From an uncultured Alphaproteobacteria bacterium (GTDB taxonomy: Bacteria > Pseudomonadota > Alphaproteobacteria > Methylaequorales > Methylaequoraceae): a DNA stretch of 64,000 bases. The first letter of the stretch is position 1. Every line of letters starts with the position of its first letter. A model generated the notes under the pieces. That model was not told the origin of the DNA, searched no databases, and saw only the letters and a list, made by a program, of their open reading frames with translations. The stretch spans positions 1 through 64,000 of the forward strand of contig CACEWP010000001.1 of the NCBI GenBank assembly GCA_902563305.1, in the 5' to 3' direction. Position numbers and translations under genes: made by a program. This document shows, one piece after another, positions 7,957-17,664 of the stretch.

Positions 7957-10900
7957 TTACAGCGGTTGTCCAGACACTGGATCAACACCAGGTCCAGATT
8001 CCAACTCATCTTTTCCACTAGTTCTACCTGATTCTTCACTACCTCCTTGTGAGTCAGAGGATGCGTTTGTTTCAGATGACCCTCCAGTCTCACTACTAGT
8101 TCCAGAATTTCTGCCTGCTGTAGATTGAGATCCTCCTCCTAACGATGCACCAGTTCTTCCCATAGTAGCTTGAGCTGGGGCTGCTGTAGCTGCAAGAGCC
8201 GGCGCTTTTACAGGAACTTTTGGTGCTCGAATAAACAATTTCTTGCCTACCTTCTCAAAATTTGCCAGTTTATTCTTAACAGCGTTCTTTCGAGGTGGTT
8301 TATAACTGATTTTAAATGTATGTTTTCCTCCAACTAAAGTATAATTAGAAGCATTACCAAGCTCACTTAATAATCTAAGCTTTGAAGTAGTCAAGGAGTG
8401 AGTTGATGAAGAATTTGTTGGGATAGAGCCAGTTCCACTCATCTTTAAACTTTCACCATCCACTAAATTAGCAACTCTGAGTTCAAAACTCTCTACAACT
8501 CTTGAGCCTCGATGTGAAGATCTAATTCCGGATATGTTAACAGGTCGCTTGGTGACAGTTAATGTTCCTGATGACAAATTGTAATTACTGGCTAAACCAC
8601 CATTTTTTCCATCTTTAATTACAATTGTACCCAAATTAATTGCTTTATCCACTCCTACATCCTTACTACCAACAGTACTAGAGCCTTCAATAGATATTGT
8701 CTCTGAGCCAACAGTTCCGGCAATTGTTTTCAGATCTGATAATAAAACCCGTTCGTTTCCATTGTAATGACGTGTGCCATTTAAAATAATAGATCTTTTT
8801 GTAACACTCATTTCAGCCGAACTTAGGGTATAGTTAGATGCGGTTCCTGTTCCATCCGCTAACGCTATAGAATCCAATGTCACAGACTTGCTATTTCCCA
8901 CATTTTTAGAGGCAACTGTTCCTGACCCTGTCAATGATAGGGTTTGTCCACCTTGTAATCCGCTTAAACTACTCAATGAAGACCCAGCTACCGTTCTAGT
9001 TCCGTCATATTGACGAGCCAATGTTGCTGTTAATGGGCGTTGATTGACCGTTAATGTGCCTGAGGATAAACTATAGTTCCCAGCTAGCCCTCCGTTTGAG
9101 CCATCAGCCAATGCAATGGATCCAAGTGTAATAGATTTGTTCAAACCTACGTTTGCATTACCTAATGTTCCTGATCCTGTTAAAGTTAGAGTCTCACTAC
9201 CTACGGTACCAGTAATCGAGGATAAATCGGAAGAAGACACTGTTTTTGTAGAATCATACAGTCTTGAACCACTCAGAATCACCCCTCTTTGCCCTACTGT
9301 CATTTGATGCGTTCCGCCTGTCAATGTATAATTAGCTGCAAGACCCCCATTTGAGCCATTATTCAATGTAACCCCATTCGCGTTCGAGGTTATGGTATTT
9401 GTTCCAACATTAGCTGTATTTAAAGTCCCGGAACCACTCAAAGTTAGGGTCTCTGAACCAACTAAACCGGAATTAACGCTTAAAGTACTCGAACCCGCCG
9501 CCGTCGTACCATCGTAAGTCCTAGTACCAGTGAGACTCACAGGCTTTTTGGAAATTCGTACATTGCTAATGCTTTGTGTTCCTGCACTCAAACCATAAAC
9601 CGATCCATGTCTACTGTGTGTTGCGGATGATATTGTGTAAGCACTATCTGCAGTTATAGTTTTGCTGTTGTTATTAAAATTCTTGTTATCATATGTTAGT
9701 GTTGGGTTATTTAAAGTAACTGAAACCTCATTCGGTAGACCGTTAGCTCCAACAACCGATGAATTACCGAATGTAACGCCGGATGTTGAGGTTGAGCCAT
9801 CATATGTTTTATTTGCTCTATAACCTAATGATGCCCCCCCGGATCTAATATAATCGTAACTTTTAGTTACAGTACCTGGATTATATCCGTGAAGAATTCC
9901 ATTGCCTGAACCTAACACTGAACCGCCACCGCTATAATTGTATTGAATGAAGCTTGCGGCCGGCACATTATTCATTGCACTATTACTCGACGCTAACCTT
10001 GACAACCTCCAATTGCCTCCTGAAGCATTTAATGATGAAATCGCACCTATATCATGCCCGGTAATATTTATTGCTGTCCCACTTCCTGATGCAGTCAGTG
10101 AAGTACCAGTAATAGTTCCAGAAGCAGAATCACCAGTTGCAATAATTGAACCTGCTGTAATATTTCCAAGTATGATGTTTCCCGGTTGATCATTTGTTAG
10201 ACCAGTACCCGCATCAATAATAGCTGAAACTGTGCCTGTCCCAGCATTAATAGTCGCGTTGTTAGATATGTCAGCAGTTCCACTGCCTCTTTGAGCATCA
10301 ACAACGCCATAAGATGTTGATGTATTCGCTCTCATTGAAAAATCTCCGTTAGCTGTTGTTATGTTGCCATTAATTGTTATGTCACGCCCTGCTAAAAATG
10401 AGAGATTTCCACCCGAAGATCCGGTAGCAGCTATTGCATTTGATATAGTTATGTCTTGATTGGCTCTTAAATAAACATCTGTTCCAGCTGTTAATAAATT
10501 AGCTATTGTTGAACTTCCTATGGTGTTAGAGGACGAAGAATCTGTTGCAAATGCATTAACAGTACTAATATCACCGCCAGTTATTCCTGTAAAAGCCCCA
10601 GATGTAAACTCTAAATCGTTGTGAAAATAAACATTTGTTCCATTGTCTGTTACTCCCTGACCTGGCCCTTGCCATCTGATTAACATTGCATCACCACCTG
10701 TTCTTTCACCAAAATAAGCAAGTATTGGATAGTAAGTGTCTGCTTGAAGAGTGAAATAGGAACTATACCTTGTTCTAATTCCGTGCGGTCTGCTATTATC
10801 AACTCTCTCATTGCTTTTACTTCGAAGATTAATAAAACTTGACCAGTTACTTACTTGACTTGTATCAAACAGCCAAAGCCAACTAGCATCATCACTAGAA

Positions 10901-12912
10901 GTAAGGAATCTGTAAGAACCTGTTGAAGGCGGTTTAAAGAACCCTCTCCACTCTGCAGAATAGTACTCAGCGAAGTTTCTTCCAGGTGTAGAATAATTTA
11001 CTCTAGTAAAGTCATTAACAAATCTATTTCTTATACTCGAGGAAGAATGCTGGGAACTACCCCCAACCGTTCCAAAAAAACTCAAATTATCGTTAAAATA
11101 GCCTGGATAGACTTGTGCTCTTAGTCCACTTGATAGAGTTCCAGAACCAGAACTTCCATCAACAGTAATATTTTTCGGATCCAGCAGCAAGGTTCCGTTT
11201 CGAACATTTACATTGCTTAAATCTAGATTCCTAAGAAGGTTCGATGAAGAAATTTCTACAAACCCTCCTGTTTCTAGATCATCTTCTAGGGGTGTATTTT
11301 TGATCAAATTACCAGAATTTACTGAATCAGCTCCATTAGCATTTATAATTCCACTAAAATCTGTAATTTCGTCAGACCATACAATTGCTGTACCCCCCTT
11401 ACCGTCTGAACTTGAAACATTTATTTCAGAATCTACTCCAACAGTAGTATATTTTGCATTTTTGATTTTATTTTGTTCACCAAACCTATTAATGAAGCCA
11501 TCTGATTCATGTTTTGTAGTTGATGCCAGTAACTTTCCACCTAGGTATTCACCACCAATTCTTGTTTTTCCGCCCATACTCTCTCCGGATGCAATGACGT
11601 CTGCCCTCTCAAGATTTACATAATTTGCCGTTATATCAATTTTCCCACCCTGTCCAGAACTGGATGTTGCAATGTATTTACCTGATGCCAGGTTATAGTT
11701 GTTGGCAATAGACTGAATATTCCCGCCTTTTTTAACCCCAGAAACATCAAGAGTGTTTTTGTAAGAAGAAAGCAGGACATTTTCAGACATTACAATCAAA
11801 GAACCGCCATCTTTTTGGAGGCCCTTGGCCTCTAGCTTTCCATTTAAAACTAAAAGATCCTCGGATAATACCTCAATCTTTCCGCCATTGATTCCATTAG
11901 CATTAAGGGTTGCTCCTTGGTATATATTTTTACCCTTTATCGAGATATTTCCTGAAGAGCTATTAAAATCTTTGGATGAGACATCAATTTTTCCAGATGT
12001 TTCAACATAATTATTAGAAAATCCTCCAATTTGGACTCTTCCTGTCTGACTATTGTAGCTTGTTGATATTAATTCGCTTGAAGGCCCAAGATTTATTGCT
12101 CCAGTAGACAGTGAATTTGCTGTTGCAGCTGATAAAGTTATAAATCCACCCTCAGAAACTAGACTTCCGTTGTTTGAAATAAGGCTTTTTATTGAATTTC
12201 CGTTAATATCTTTGATACTATCCAGTTTCTCAACCGGTAAAATTACACTCATAAGCCCATCTCCTTCGATATCAAGTGTGATTTTTTCCCCGGCCGCTAT
12301 GTTAATTTTACCTAATTTGGCATTAATTATTCCATCATTCCTGATATTGCTTCCAAAAAGGTTGGCATGCCCTGCTGATCCTAATGTTATTTTACCAGAA
12401 TTAATAACACCTTTATTTGCTATGGTACTTTTATTGAATGTAAAATTATTGTTAAGAAAATCTTGATTATTAATATCAAGACTAGAAGCAGTAAATGAAT
12501 TTGTTTTAACTTTTCCTGATGGTGTAACAATTATCCCATGCGGATTAATGAGATAAACTTGTCCATTGGAGTTAAGCTGCCCTGCAATTCGAGATGGTGT
12601 AGATCCAGAAACTCTATTCAAAGACATAGACTTAGAATTTGGCATGTTAAAATCAACCCTCCCATGCTTATGAATTGAAAAGCCCTGCCAATTAATTACT
12701 GACTTATTCGTACTTTGATCAATAATCATGTGATTTGTATTGGTACCAGTAATTGATATATTTCCAGATACAACACTTGCACCAGTAGGCATTTCCTCAG
12801 CTAATGTTTTTAAAATCGGGGGCATAGTTAAGACGCATGCAATCGAGGAAATTCCAAAAAATCTAATAAATTTATCTTTTTTCTTAATTATCATAAAACT
12901 CTTTGTCCCCAT
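7957..12912 (-). CDS. TpsA-type exoprotein with PA14/GLEYA-like domain and YDG repeats, copy 2
   Basis: A complete 1,651-residue exoprotein. Order: signal peptide (about 1-38); TPS domain with NPHGIIV near residue 123; Gly/Ser/Asn-rich beta-helix; a PA14/GLEYA-like module (about 595-758) recognisable by WRGFFKPPSTGSYRF, SDDASWLWL, a late YFGERTGG and IRWQGPG; more beta-helix; six YDG-type repeats (about 1030-1530); and a low-complexity Ala/Ser/Gly/Glu tail of about 100 residues. PA14 and GLEYA modules often bind carbohydrate, so a role as a glycan-binding adhesin is a reasonable inference. Copy 1 shares the flanking beta-helix but lacks the PA14 module. An internal ATG at 12894, preceded by AAGAG, may be the true start. 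It lies about 40 nt downstream of tpsB copy 2. Confidence 0.9.
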   Translation of the reverse strand: MGTKSFMIIKKKDKFIRFFGISSIACVLTMPPILKTLAEEMPTGASVVSGNISITGTNTNHMIIDQSTNKSVINWQGFSIHKHGRVDFNMPNSKSMSLNRVSGSTPSRIAGQLNSNGQVYLINPHGIIVTPSGKVKTNSFTASSLDINNQDFLNNNFTFNKSTIANKGVINSGKITLGSAGHANLFGSNIRNDGIINAKLGKINIAAGEKITLDIEGDGLMSVILPVEKLDSIKDINGNSIKSLISNNGSLVSEGGFITLSAATANSLSTGAINLGPSSELISTSYNSQTGRVQIGGFSNNYVETSGKIDVSSKDFNSSSGNISIKGKNIYQGATLNANGINGGKIEVLSEDLLVLNGKLEAKGLQKDGGSLIVMSENVLLSSYKNTLDVSGVKKGGNIQSIANNYNLASGKYIATSSSGQGGKIDITANYVNLERADVIASGESMGGKTRIGGEYLGGKLLASTTKHESDGFINRFGEQNKIKNAKYTTVGVDSEINVSSSDGKGGTAIVWSDEITDFSGIINANGADSVNSGNLIKNTPLEDDLETGGFVEISSSNLLRNLDLSNVNVRNGTLLLDPKNITVDGSSGSGTLSSGLRAQVYPGYFNDNLSFFGTVGGSSQHSSSSIRNRFVNDFTRVNYSTPGRNFAEYYSAEWRGFFKPPSTGSYRFLTSSDDASWLWLFDTSQVSNWSSFINLRSKSNERVDNSRPHGIRTRYSSYFTLQADTYYPILAYFGERTGGDAMLIRWQGPGQGVTDNGTNVYFHNDLEFTSGAFTGITGGDISTVNAFATDSSSSNTIGSSTIANLLTAGTDVYLRANQDITISNAIAATGSSGGNLSFLAGRDITINGNITTANGDFSMRANTSTSYGVVDAQRGSGTADISNNATINAGTGTVSAIIDAGTGLTNDQPGNIILGNITAGSIIATGDSASGTITGTSLTASGSGTAINITGHDIGAISSLNASGGNWRLSRLASSNSAMNNVPAASFIQYNYSGGGSVLGSGNGILHGYNPGTVTKSYDYIRSGGASLGYRANKTYDGSTSTSGVTFGNSSVVGANGLPNEVSVTLNNPTLTYDNKNFNNNSKTITADSAYTISSATHSRHGSVYGLSAGTQSISNVRISKKPVSLTGTRTYDGTTAAGSSTLSVNSGLVGSETLTLSGSGTLNTANVGTNTITSNANGVTLNNGSNGGLAANYTLTGGTHQMTVGQRGVILSGSRLYDSTKTVSSSDLSSITGTVGSETLTLTGSGTLGNANVGLNKSITLGSIALADGSNGGLAGNYSLSSGTLTVNQRPLTATLARQYDGTRTVAGSSLSSLSGLQGGQTLSLTGSGTVASKNVGNSKSVTLDSIALADGTGTASNYTLSSAEMSVTKRSIILNGTRHYNGNERVLLSDLKTIAGTVGSETISIEGSSTVGSKDVGVDKAINLGTIVIKDGKNGGLASNYNLSSGTLTVTKRPVNISGIRSSHRGSRVVESFELRVANLVDGESLKMSGTGSIPTNSSSTHSLTTSKLRLLSELGNASNYTLVGGKHTFKISYKPPRKNAVKNKLANFEKVGKKLFIRAPKVPVKAPALAATAAPAQATMGRTGASLGGGSQSTAGRNSGTSSETGGSSETNASSDSQGGSEESGRTSGKDELESGPGVDPVSGQPL
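8290..9815 (-). repeat. Array of six YDG-type protein repeats in TpsA copy 2
   Basis: Repeat starts lie near nt 9803 (KTYDGST), 9520 (RTYDGTT), 9256 (RLYDST), 9004 (RQYDGTR), 8757 (RHYNGN) and 8513 (degenerate, SSHRGS). The period of about 245-280 nt corresponds to 80-odd residues. The same internal strands (VGSETLTL and GGLAANYTL types) recur in each unit. The paralogue in this window has more than twice as many units. Confidence 0.82.
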
Positions 12913-12951
12913 TTATTTGTAATTTAGTTATAGACCCGGAATATTATCATA

Positions 12952-14718
12952 TTAAAAGGTCATAGCCATTTTTACTAACGCGTGATGTTTATTTAACCTC
13001 ACATCAGAAACATCTTCCATTCTTTTAGTTGCCCATGTTTTTGAAAACTCTATTTTAGTACTTATATTCTTATCAAAGACATACTTGTCATTTCCAGATA
13101 TATTTAGCCCTATACCAACCGATTTTGCAGTACTCTGCTTATTTTCTGTTGCAGTTGCCTTGTTTAAAAAACCTACACCCATTGCTGAATATAGATATGG
13201 AGTAAATAATAAATTCTTAGATAACTGCTTTGGATAGTTCAATTGGCCTCTGATATACCATACTTTATCTCCGGAAATTGCTCCTGCTGTTAGAGAACTA
13301 ATTTTATCTTCACCAACAATAGATGCTTGTTCTGAGTTTAAAAGACCATCATCCGTATATTGTCCTCCAAAATTTACCTTAGCTTGAATATTTCTATAAA
13401 AATTGTCAGAATAAGATGCATCAACATTAAAATGTGTATACGTGGAAGTACCAGATGTCCTAGATAAAGGTGTTCCTCGCGCAGAATCACTTGCTGATCT
13501 TGATGCTATTGCTAATCCTCGGGATATTTCTGCGTCAAAAGTCGCACAGCCTTTTGGGCAACCACTATAATTTACCCCTAATCTTAAACTCGTCAACCTA
13601 TCATGTGAAAGTGGCTCATCTTCTCCTGAGATATTTGTCTGCTGGATCTCATCAGCCCAATTTATGGTAGCCCTAGCAGTCCATAATATATTTTTTTCTA
13701 AAATAAATGGGTAACTAGTGGTCAATGTTGCTGATTTCATATTTGCTTCTAATCCAAGTGCTTGAAGATCAACCCCAGGCCTTGTCATGCTTTCAACATA
13801 AGCCACACTAGTATTTAATCCATCATTTCCTATCGGTAAGGATACAGCAAACCCACCGCCTCTTATTCTAACATTATCTCCTGTACCCTTCATTCCTTTG
13901 ATAGTTGGTTTTGACAACCCAAATAGTGTCACTGTTTCCCCAAAACCAGAGAGTGAGTTAAATGTGAGACTTTTTTGTCCGAGTTGTCTTCCTAACTCTT
14001 CACTTTGTGTATTGTTAAACTGAACACTTCCTGAAATATATTTATGTTTTGCCTCTAAAACAAGTATTGCTCCCCCCTCAGTCTGACCTTGAACCATAGC
14101 ACTTTTCAATGTTAAGCCCACGGTATTTCCAGCTAGCAATAATTGGCGAGCTAGAAAGTCATCAGTTATTGCCTTTCTCTTAATAAGAGGTTTGAGATAA
14201 GAAAATGTTCTTAATCTTTGAATTACTGGTACTTTACTTAAATCAACCTTTTCTATAAAACCATCTATTATTTTTAAAAATACTGTAGCGTTTTCAGGCT
14301 CTAGTTCTTGTTTTGGAATAATAACTCTTACCAATGGAAACCCTAAACTCTTAAATTCTTTTTGAATATCTGCTGCAATATTATAAAAATCCTTAATGGA
14401 CTTTGGAAGTCCTATCACTTCTTGTTGATATTTTGTGAAATTAACTTTTTTTTGCAATTCTTTTGGAGCTAATATTATAAGAGTCCTAGAAATTATTTTC
14501 AATCCTTCATCAGCTTGTTGATCGTCATCAAAGTTTAATTTTTTTGATGATGGTAGGCTTTTTTTTTCAAATTTATTCAAAGTTCTATTTTCTGGTCTTT
14601 GAAATACCTCAGGTAAAGTATTACTTGGGGCTGTCGACGCAGAACTAACATCATTTGGACTAAAAATCAGTGAGCTAATGAATAGCAAACTTGCAAAATT
14701 TCTAATGTAGAATTGCAT
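12952..14718 (-). CDS. TpsB/FhaC-like outer-membrane transporter, copy 2
   Basis: A 588-residue TPS transporter: signal peptide (about 1-27), ShlB-type POTRA region (about 75-165, including a conserved PLVRV strand and an LEPENA turn), then a 16-strand-type barrel ending in MAMTF with terminal Phe. It shares long blocks with copy 1, for example NNTQSEELGRQ and KPTIKGMKGTG, which shows that the two loci arose by duplication. The position of the VRGY/F loop motif reads KISSL (about nt 13291-13305), again without the conserved arginine. It is the first gene of a tpsB-tpsA operon with a 39-nt gap to its exoprotein. Stop at 12952. Confidence 0.9.
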   Translation of the reverse strand: MQFYIRNFASLLFISSLIFSPNDVSSASTAPSNTLPEVFQRPENRTLNKFEKKSLPSSKKLNFDDDQQADEGLKIISRTLIILAPKELQKKVNFTKYQQEVIGLPKSIKDFYNIAADIQKEFKSLGFPLVRVIIPKQELEPENATVFLKIIDGFIEKVDLSKVPVIQRLRTFSYLKPLIKRKAITDDFLARQLLLAGNTVGLTLKSAMVQGQTEGGAILVLEAKHKYISGSVQFNNTQSEELGRQLGQKSLTFNSLSGFGETVTLFGLSKPTIKGMKGTGDNVRIRGGGFAVSLPIGNDGLNTSVAYVESMTRPGVDLQALGLEANMKSATLTTSYPFILEKNILWTARATINWADEIQQTNISGEDEPLSHDRLTSLRLGVNYSGCPKGCATFDAEISRGLAIASRSASDSARGTPLSRTSGTSTYTHFNVDASYSDNFYRNIQAKVNFGGQYTDDGLLNSEQASIVGEDKISSLTAGAISGDKVWYIRGQLNYPKQLSKNLLFTPYLYSAMGVGFLNKATATENKQSTAKSVGIGLNISGNDKYVFDKNISTKIEFSKTWATKRMEDVSDVRLNKHHALVKMAMTF

Positions 14719-14822
14719 AGTGTTTCAATTTTAAATTTAATTTCCTTAACTGTGGATATTAATTCAAAAAGCCTGATTAATCTATAATTTTTTTAAATTT
14801 AAAAAAAAGTTATCAACAATAA

Positions 14823-16157
14823 TTAGTTGTTATATCCGCTTTCTCCGTGAAGTGAATTATCCAATCCTTCAATTTCATCATCCTCTGTAACTCTAAGATC
14901 AGTAAACATTGAGATCAATTTCAAAATCACATATGATAAGATGATCGTCCATAAGGCGGTGACAATTACTGCGTAAGTCTGAACTTTAAATTGATTTAAA
15001 ACTGTTATTCCATCATCTAAACCAGTTCCACCGAAGCTATTCTGCATAAGGCTCGCGCATAATATGGTGCCTAACATTCCTCCTACCCCATGAACAGCGA
15101 AAACATCGAGACTGTCATCAATCTTCATCTTGATTCTTATAAGATCGACTACAATATAACACAAAATTCCTCCGGCGAGACCGAGAATTAATGCACCTTG
15201 AACCCCTACAAAACCAGATGCTGGGGTAATTGTAGCTAACCCGGCAACCATTCCAGTGGCCATTCCGACAAGAGATGGTTTTCCAAATCTTATCCATTCG
15301 ATAATAATCCATGAAAAAGCGCCAAGTGAGGCTGCAATGTGAGTTACTAAAATAGCCTGTGATGCTGTTGAATCTGCAGCTAAGGCTGAACCTCCATTAA
15401 AGCCAAACCACCCTACCCATAGCATTGAGGCTCCAATCATAGTTAAGACTGGACTGTGTGGTGGTGACAAATTATCTTTTTTAAAACTATTTCTTTTTCC
15501 AAGAACCAAAGCTATGACAAGGGCAGCCAATCCAGCTGTTGTATGAACAACTAATCCTCCTGCAAAATCTTTAACTCCCATTTCTGCTAAGAATCCTCCT
15601 CCCCACACCCAATATGCAACAGGGCAATATACTAAAATTAACCATAATGATGAAAATATGAGTGCTACAGAAAACTTTATTCGTTCCACATACGCTCCTA
15701 TCACAAGAGCAGGTGTGATAATACAAAATGTCATTTGGAACATTGCAAATAATAGCTCGGGAATAGATCCAACCTCTGAGTCTATCGGGATTTTTAAGAA
15801 TAACTTAGATAAATCTCCTATTAAGGCTGAACCACCCTGAGAGAAAGCAAGAGAATATCCTGCTATTACCCAGATTATTGACATAAGACAAGCGATACCA
15901 AAATGTTGGCATAATACAGAAACTACATTTTTGGATTGAACTAGCCCAGCATAAAAAAGTGCTAAGCCGGGCAATGTCATAAATAAGACGAGGCTGGATG
16001 AAGTTAATATCCAAGCTGTATCCCCGCTATTCATTTCTGCAGAAACCAAAGAGGGGGTACTTAAGACGATAGAAATTAAGAACAAAAAAAATGTTTGCAG
16101 TGTTTTCCCCAAAAGTGTAATTAAAAGAATAGCATGAATTAATGTATTAAAAAGCAT
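14823..16157 (-). CDS. amt: Ammonium transporter Amt
   Basis: A 444-residue Amt/MEP/Rh channel. An N-terminal signal-like hydrophobic segment ends near SLVSAEMNS, the usual arrangement for bacterial Amt. About eleven membrane spans follow. Family signatures are visible: MTLPGLALFYAGL in the first spans, the GGLVVHTTAG segment with a pore histidine, and the DVFAVHGVGGMLG segment with the second pore histidine. It would import ammonium across the inner membrane. No glnK or glnB gene sits next to it, which is unusual because amt is often cotranscribed with a PII gene. It is transcribed away from mnmE across a gap of about 115 nt. Confidence 0.95.
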   Translation of the reverse strand: MLFNTLIHAILLITLLGKTLQTFFLFLISIVLSTPSLVSAEMNSGDTAWILTSSSLVLFMTLPGLALFYAGLVQSKNVVSVLCQHFGIACLMSIIWVIAGYSLAFSQGGSALIGDLSKLFLKIPIDSEVGSIPELLFAMFQMTFCIITPALVIGAYVERIKFSVALIFSSLWLILVYCPVAYWVWGGGFLAEMGVKDFAGGLVVHTTAGLAALVIALVLGKRNSFKKDNLSPPHSPVLTMIGASMLWVGWFGFNGGSALAADSTASQAILVTHIAASLGAFSWIIIEWIRFGKPSLVGMATGMVAGLATITPASGFVGVQGALILGLAGGILCYIVVDLIRIKMKIDDSLDVFAVHGVGGMLGTILCASLMQNSFGGTGLDDGITVLNQFKVQTYAVIVTALWTIILSYVILKLISMFTDLRVTEDDEIEGLDNSLHGESGYNN

Positions 16158-16272
16158 AAAAACATAAAAATTACTCTTAATTCTGAGTTGCCTAAATAAT
16201 CAGCAATTTTTCAGATCTCAAAACCTTAGGTTTCTTCTTCTATTTTTGTTTATTAAGTTATATAAATTACTC

Positions 16273-17664
16273 ATGAAAAGACTTCCTAATAAAACAATCT
16301 TTGCACTTTCAACATCCTACGGACAATCAGCAATTGCAGTATATAGAATATCAGGTAATAAATGCAAAGAAATTGCTTATAGTTTATGTAAAATAAAGGA
16401 AATTAAAGAAAGATTTGCATATTATTCAAATATTTTTGATTTAAATGGGAAGTTAATTGATAGAGGTTTGATAATATTTTTTAAGGCACCAAAATCATAT
16501 ACAGGTGAGGACGTTCTTGAGATTCATACTCACGGCAGTATTGCTATTATTAATAGATTGACCAAGGTTATATCTAAAATCAAGAATACGAGAGCCGCAC
16601 AACCAGGTGAGTTTTCAAAAAGAGCTTTTTTAAATGGAAAAGGCAATCTACTTTTCTTTGAAGGAATAAACAATTTAATTAAATCTGAAACAGAAAACCA
16701 GAGGCTAATAGCTAATAAGCAAATTAATGGAGATAATTCATTGAAATGCAAAGTATGGAGAGAAAAAATACTAGATAACCTTGCGCTTATCGACGCAGAA
16801 ATAGAGTTTGGAGAGGATATTGAATGTCCGGATATAAAAAAAATCCAAAATAGTTTGTCAGATATTTCTGAGGAAATAGGAGAGGTATGCGAATCTTTTG
16901 ATTCTGTCAGAAACCTAGTTCATGGTTCTAATTTGCTTATTATTGGTCCAACAAATGCTGGAAAATCCTCATTTTTTAATTTCTTAATTCAAGACAATAA
17001 AATGATAGTATCGCCTATCAAGGGTACGACGACTGACCAATTAGAACAATCAATCGAAATCAATAGAAAGAAAGTAACTATAATTGATACGGCTGGGATC
17101 CGAAGCGGCAAAGGTAAAGTTGAAAAAATGGGTGTGGCCAAGACTTTGGAGTCCATTAATAGGCATAACAAAATAATTATTGTTCTATCACCTGATTCAG
17201 TTGATTCACCTGATTTCAAAAAAATTGAGAAAGTATTTAATAATCTAGATAGAAAAAATTGTATTATTATTTTTAACAAAATGGATCTAAAAGATTCCAA
17301 AAAAAAATTTCAGGAATGGAAACAAAAAATCTCCAAAATAAAAAATCTGAAGTCGATTACTATATCTTGTAAAAAACCTTTAAATAAATTCAACATGTTG
17401 AATAAGTGCTATAAATTTATTGACGACAACTTATTATCTGTTGACACCAACAGTGATGATCACTACTTTTCAGAATTAAGACATAAAGAATGTCTGAAGA
17501 GTGTTTTATTAAATTTAGAGAATGCTGTTAAAAATATTTCTTCTTTTGAAATTTCAGCTAAATACCTTAGGGATGCAATGAATGATTTAGATGAACTATA
17601 TGGGAGACATAATGAAGAAGACAAGTTGGAAATTATTTTTAATAATTTTTGTGTTGGAAAATAA
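16273..17664 (+). CDS. mnmE: tRNA uridine-5-carboxymethylaminomethyl GTPase MnmE
   Basis: A 463-residue GTPase that works with MnmG to modify wobble uridine 34 of certain tRNAs. The N-terminal folate-binding domain begins KTIFALSTSYGQ. The central G domain shows GPTNAGKSS (P loop), GTTTDQ (switch I), DTAG and NKMD. The protein ends FCVGK, the C-terminal cysteine motif of the family (usually CIGK). I chose ATG 16273 over an upstream in-frame TTG at 16246, because homologues start just before the conserved strand. It leads the mnmE-mnmG-rsmG-parA-parB run; the stop is directly followed by mnmG. Confidence 0.95.
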   Translation: MKRLPNKTIFALSTSYGQSAIAVYRISGNKCKEIAYSLCKIKEIKERFAYYSNIFDLNGKLIDRGLIIFFKAPKSYTGEDVLEIHTHGSIAIINRLTKVISKIKNTRAAQPGEFSKRAFLNGKGNLLFFEGINNLIKSETENQRLIANKQINGDNSLKCKVWREKILDNLALIDAEIEFGEDIECPDIKKIQNSLSDISEEIGEVCESFDSVRNLVHGSNLLIIGPTNAGKSSFFNFLIQDNKMIVSPIKGTTTDQLEQSIEINRKKVTIIDTAGIRSGKGKVEKMGVAKTLESINRHNKIIIVLSPDSVDSPDFKKIEKVFNNLDRKNCIIIFNKMDLKDSKKKFQEWKQKISKIKNLKSITISCKKPLNKFNMLNKCYKFIDDNLLSVDTNSDDHYFSELRHKECLKSVLLNLENAVKNISSFEISAKYLRDAMNDLDELYGRHNEEDKLEIIFNNFCVGK

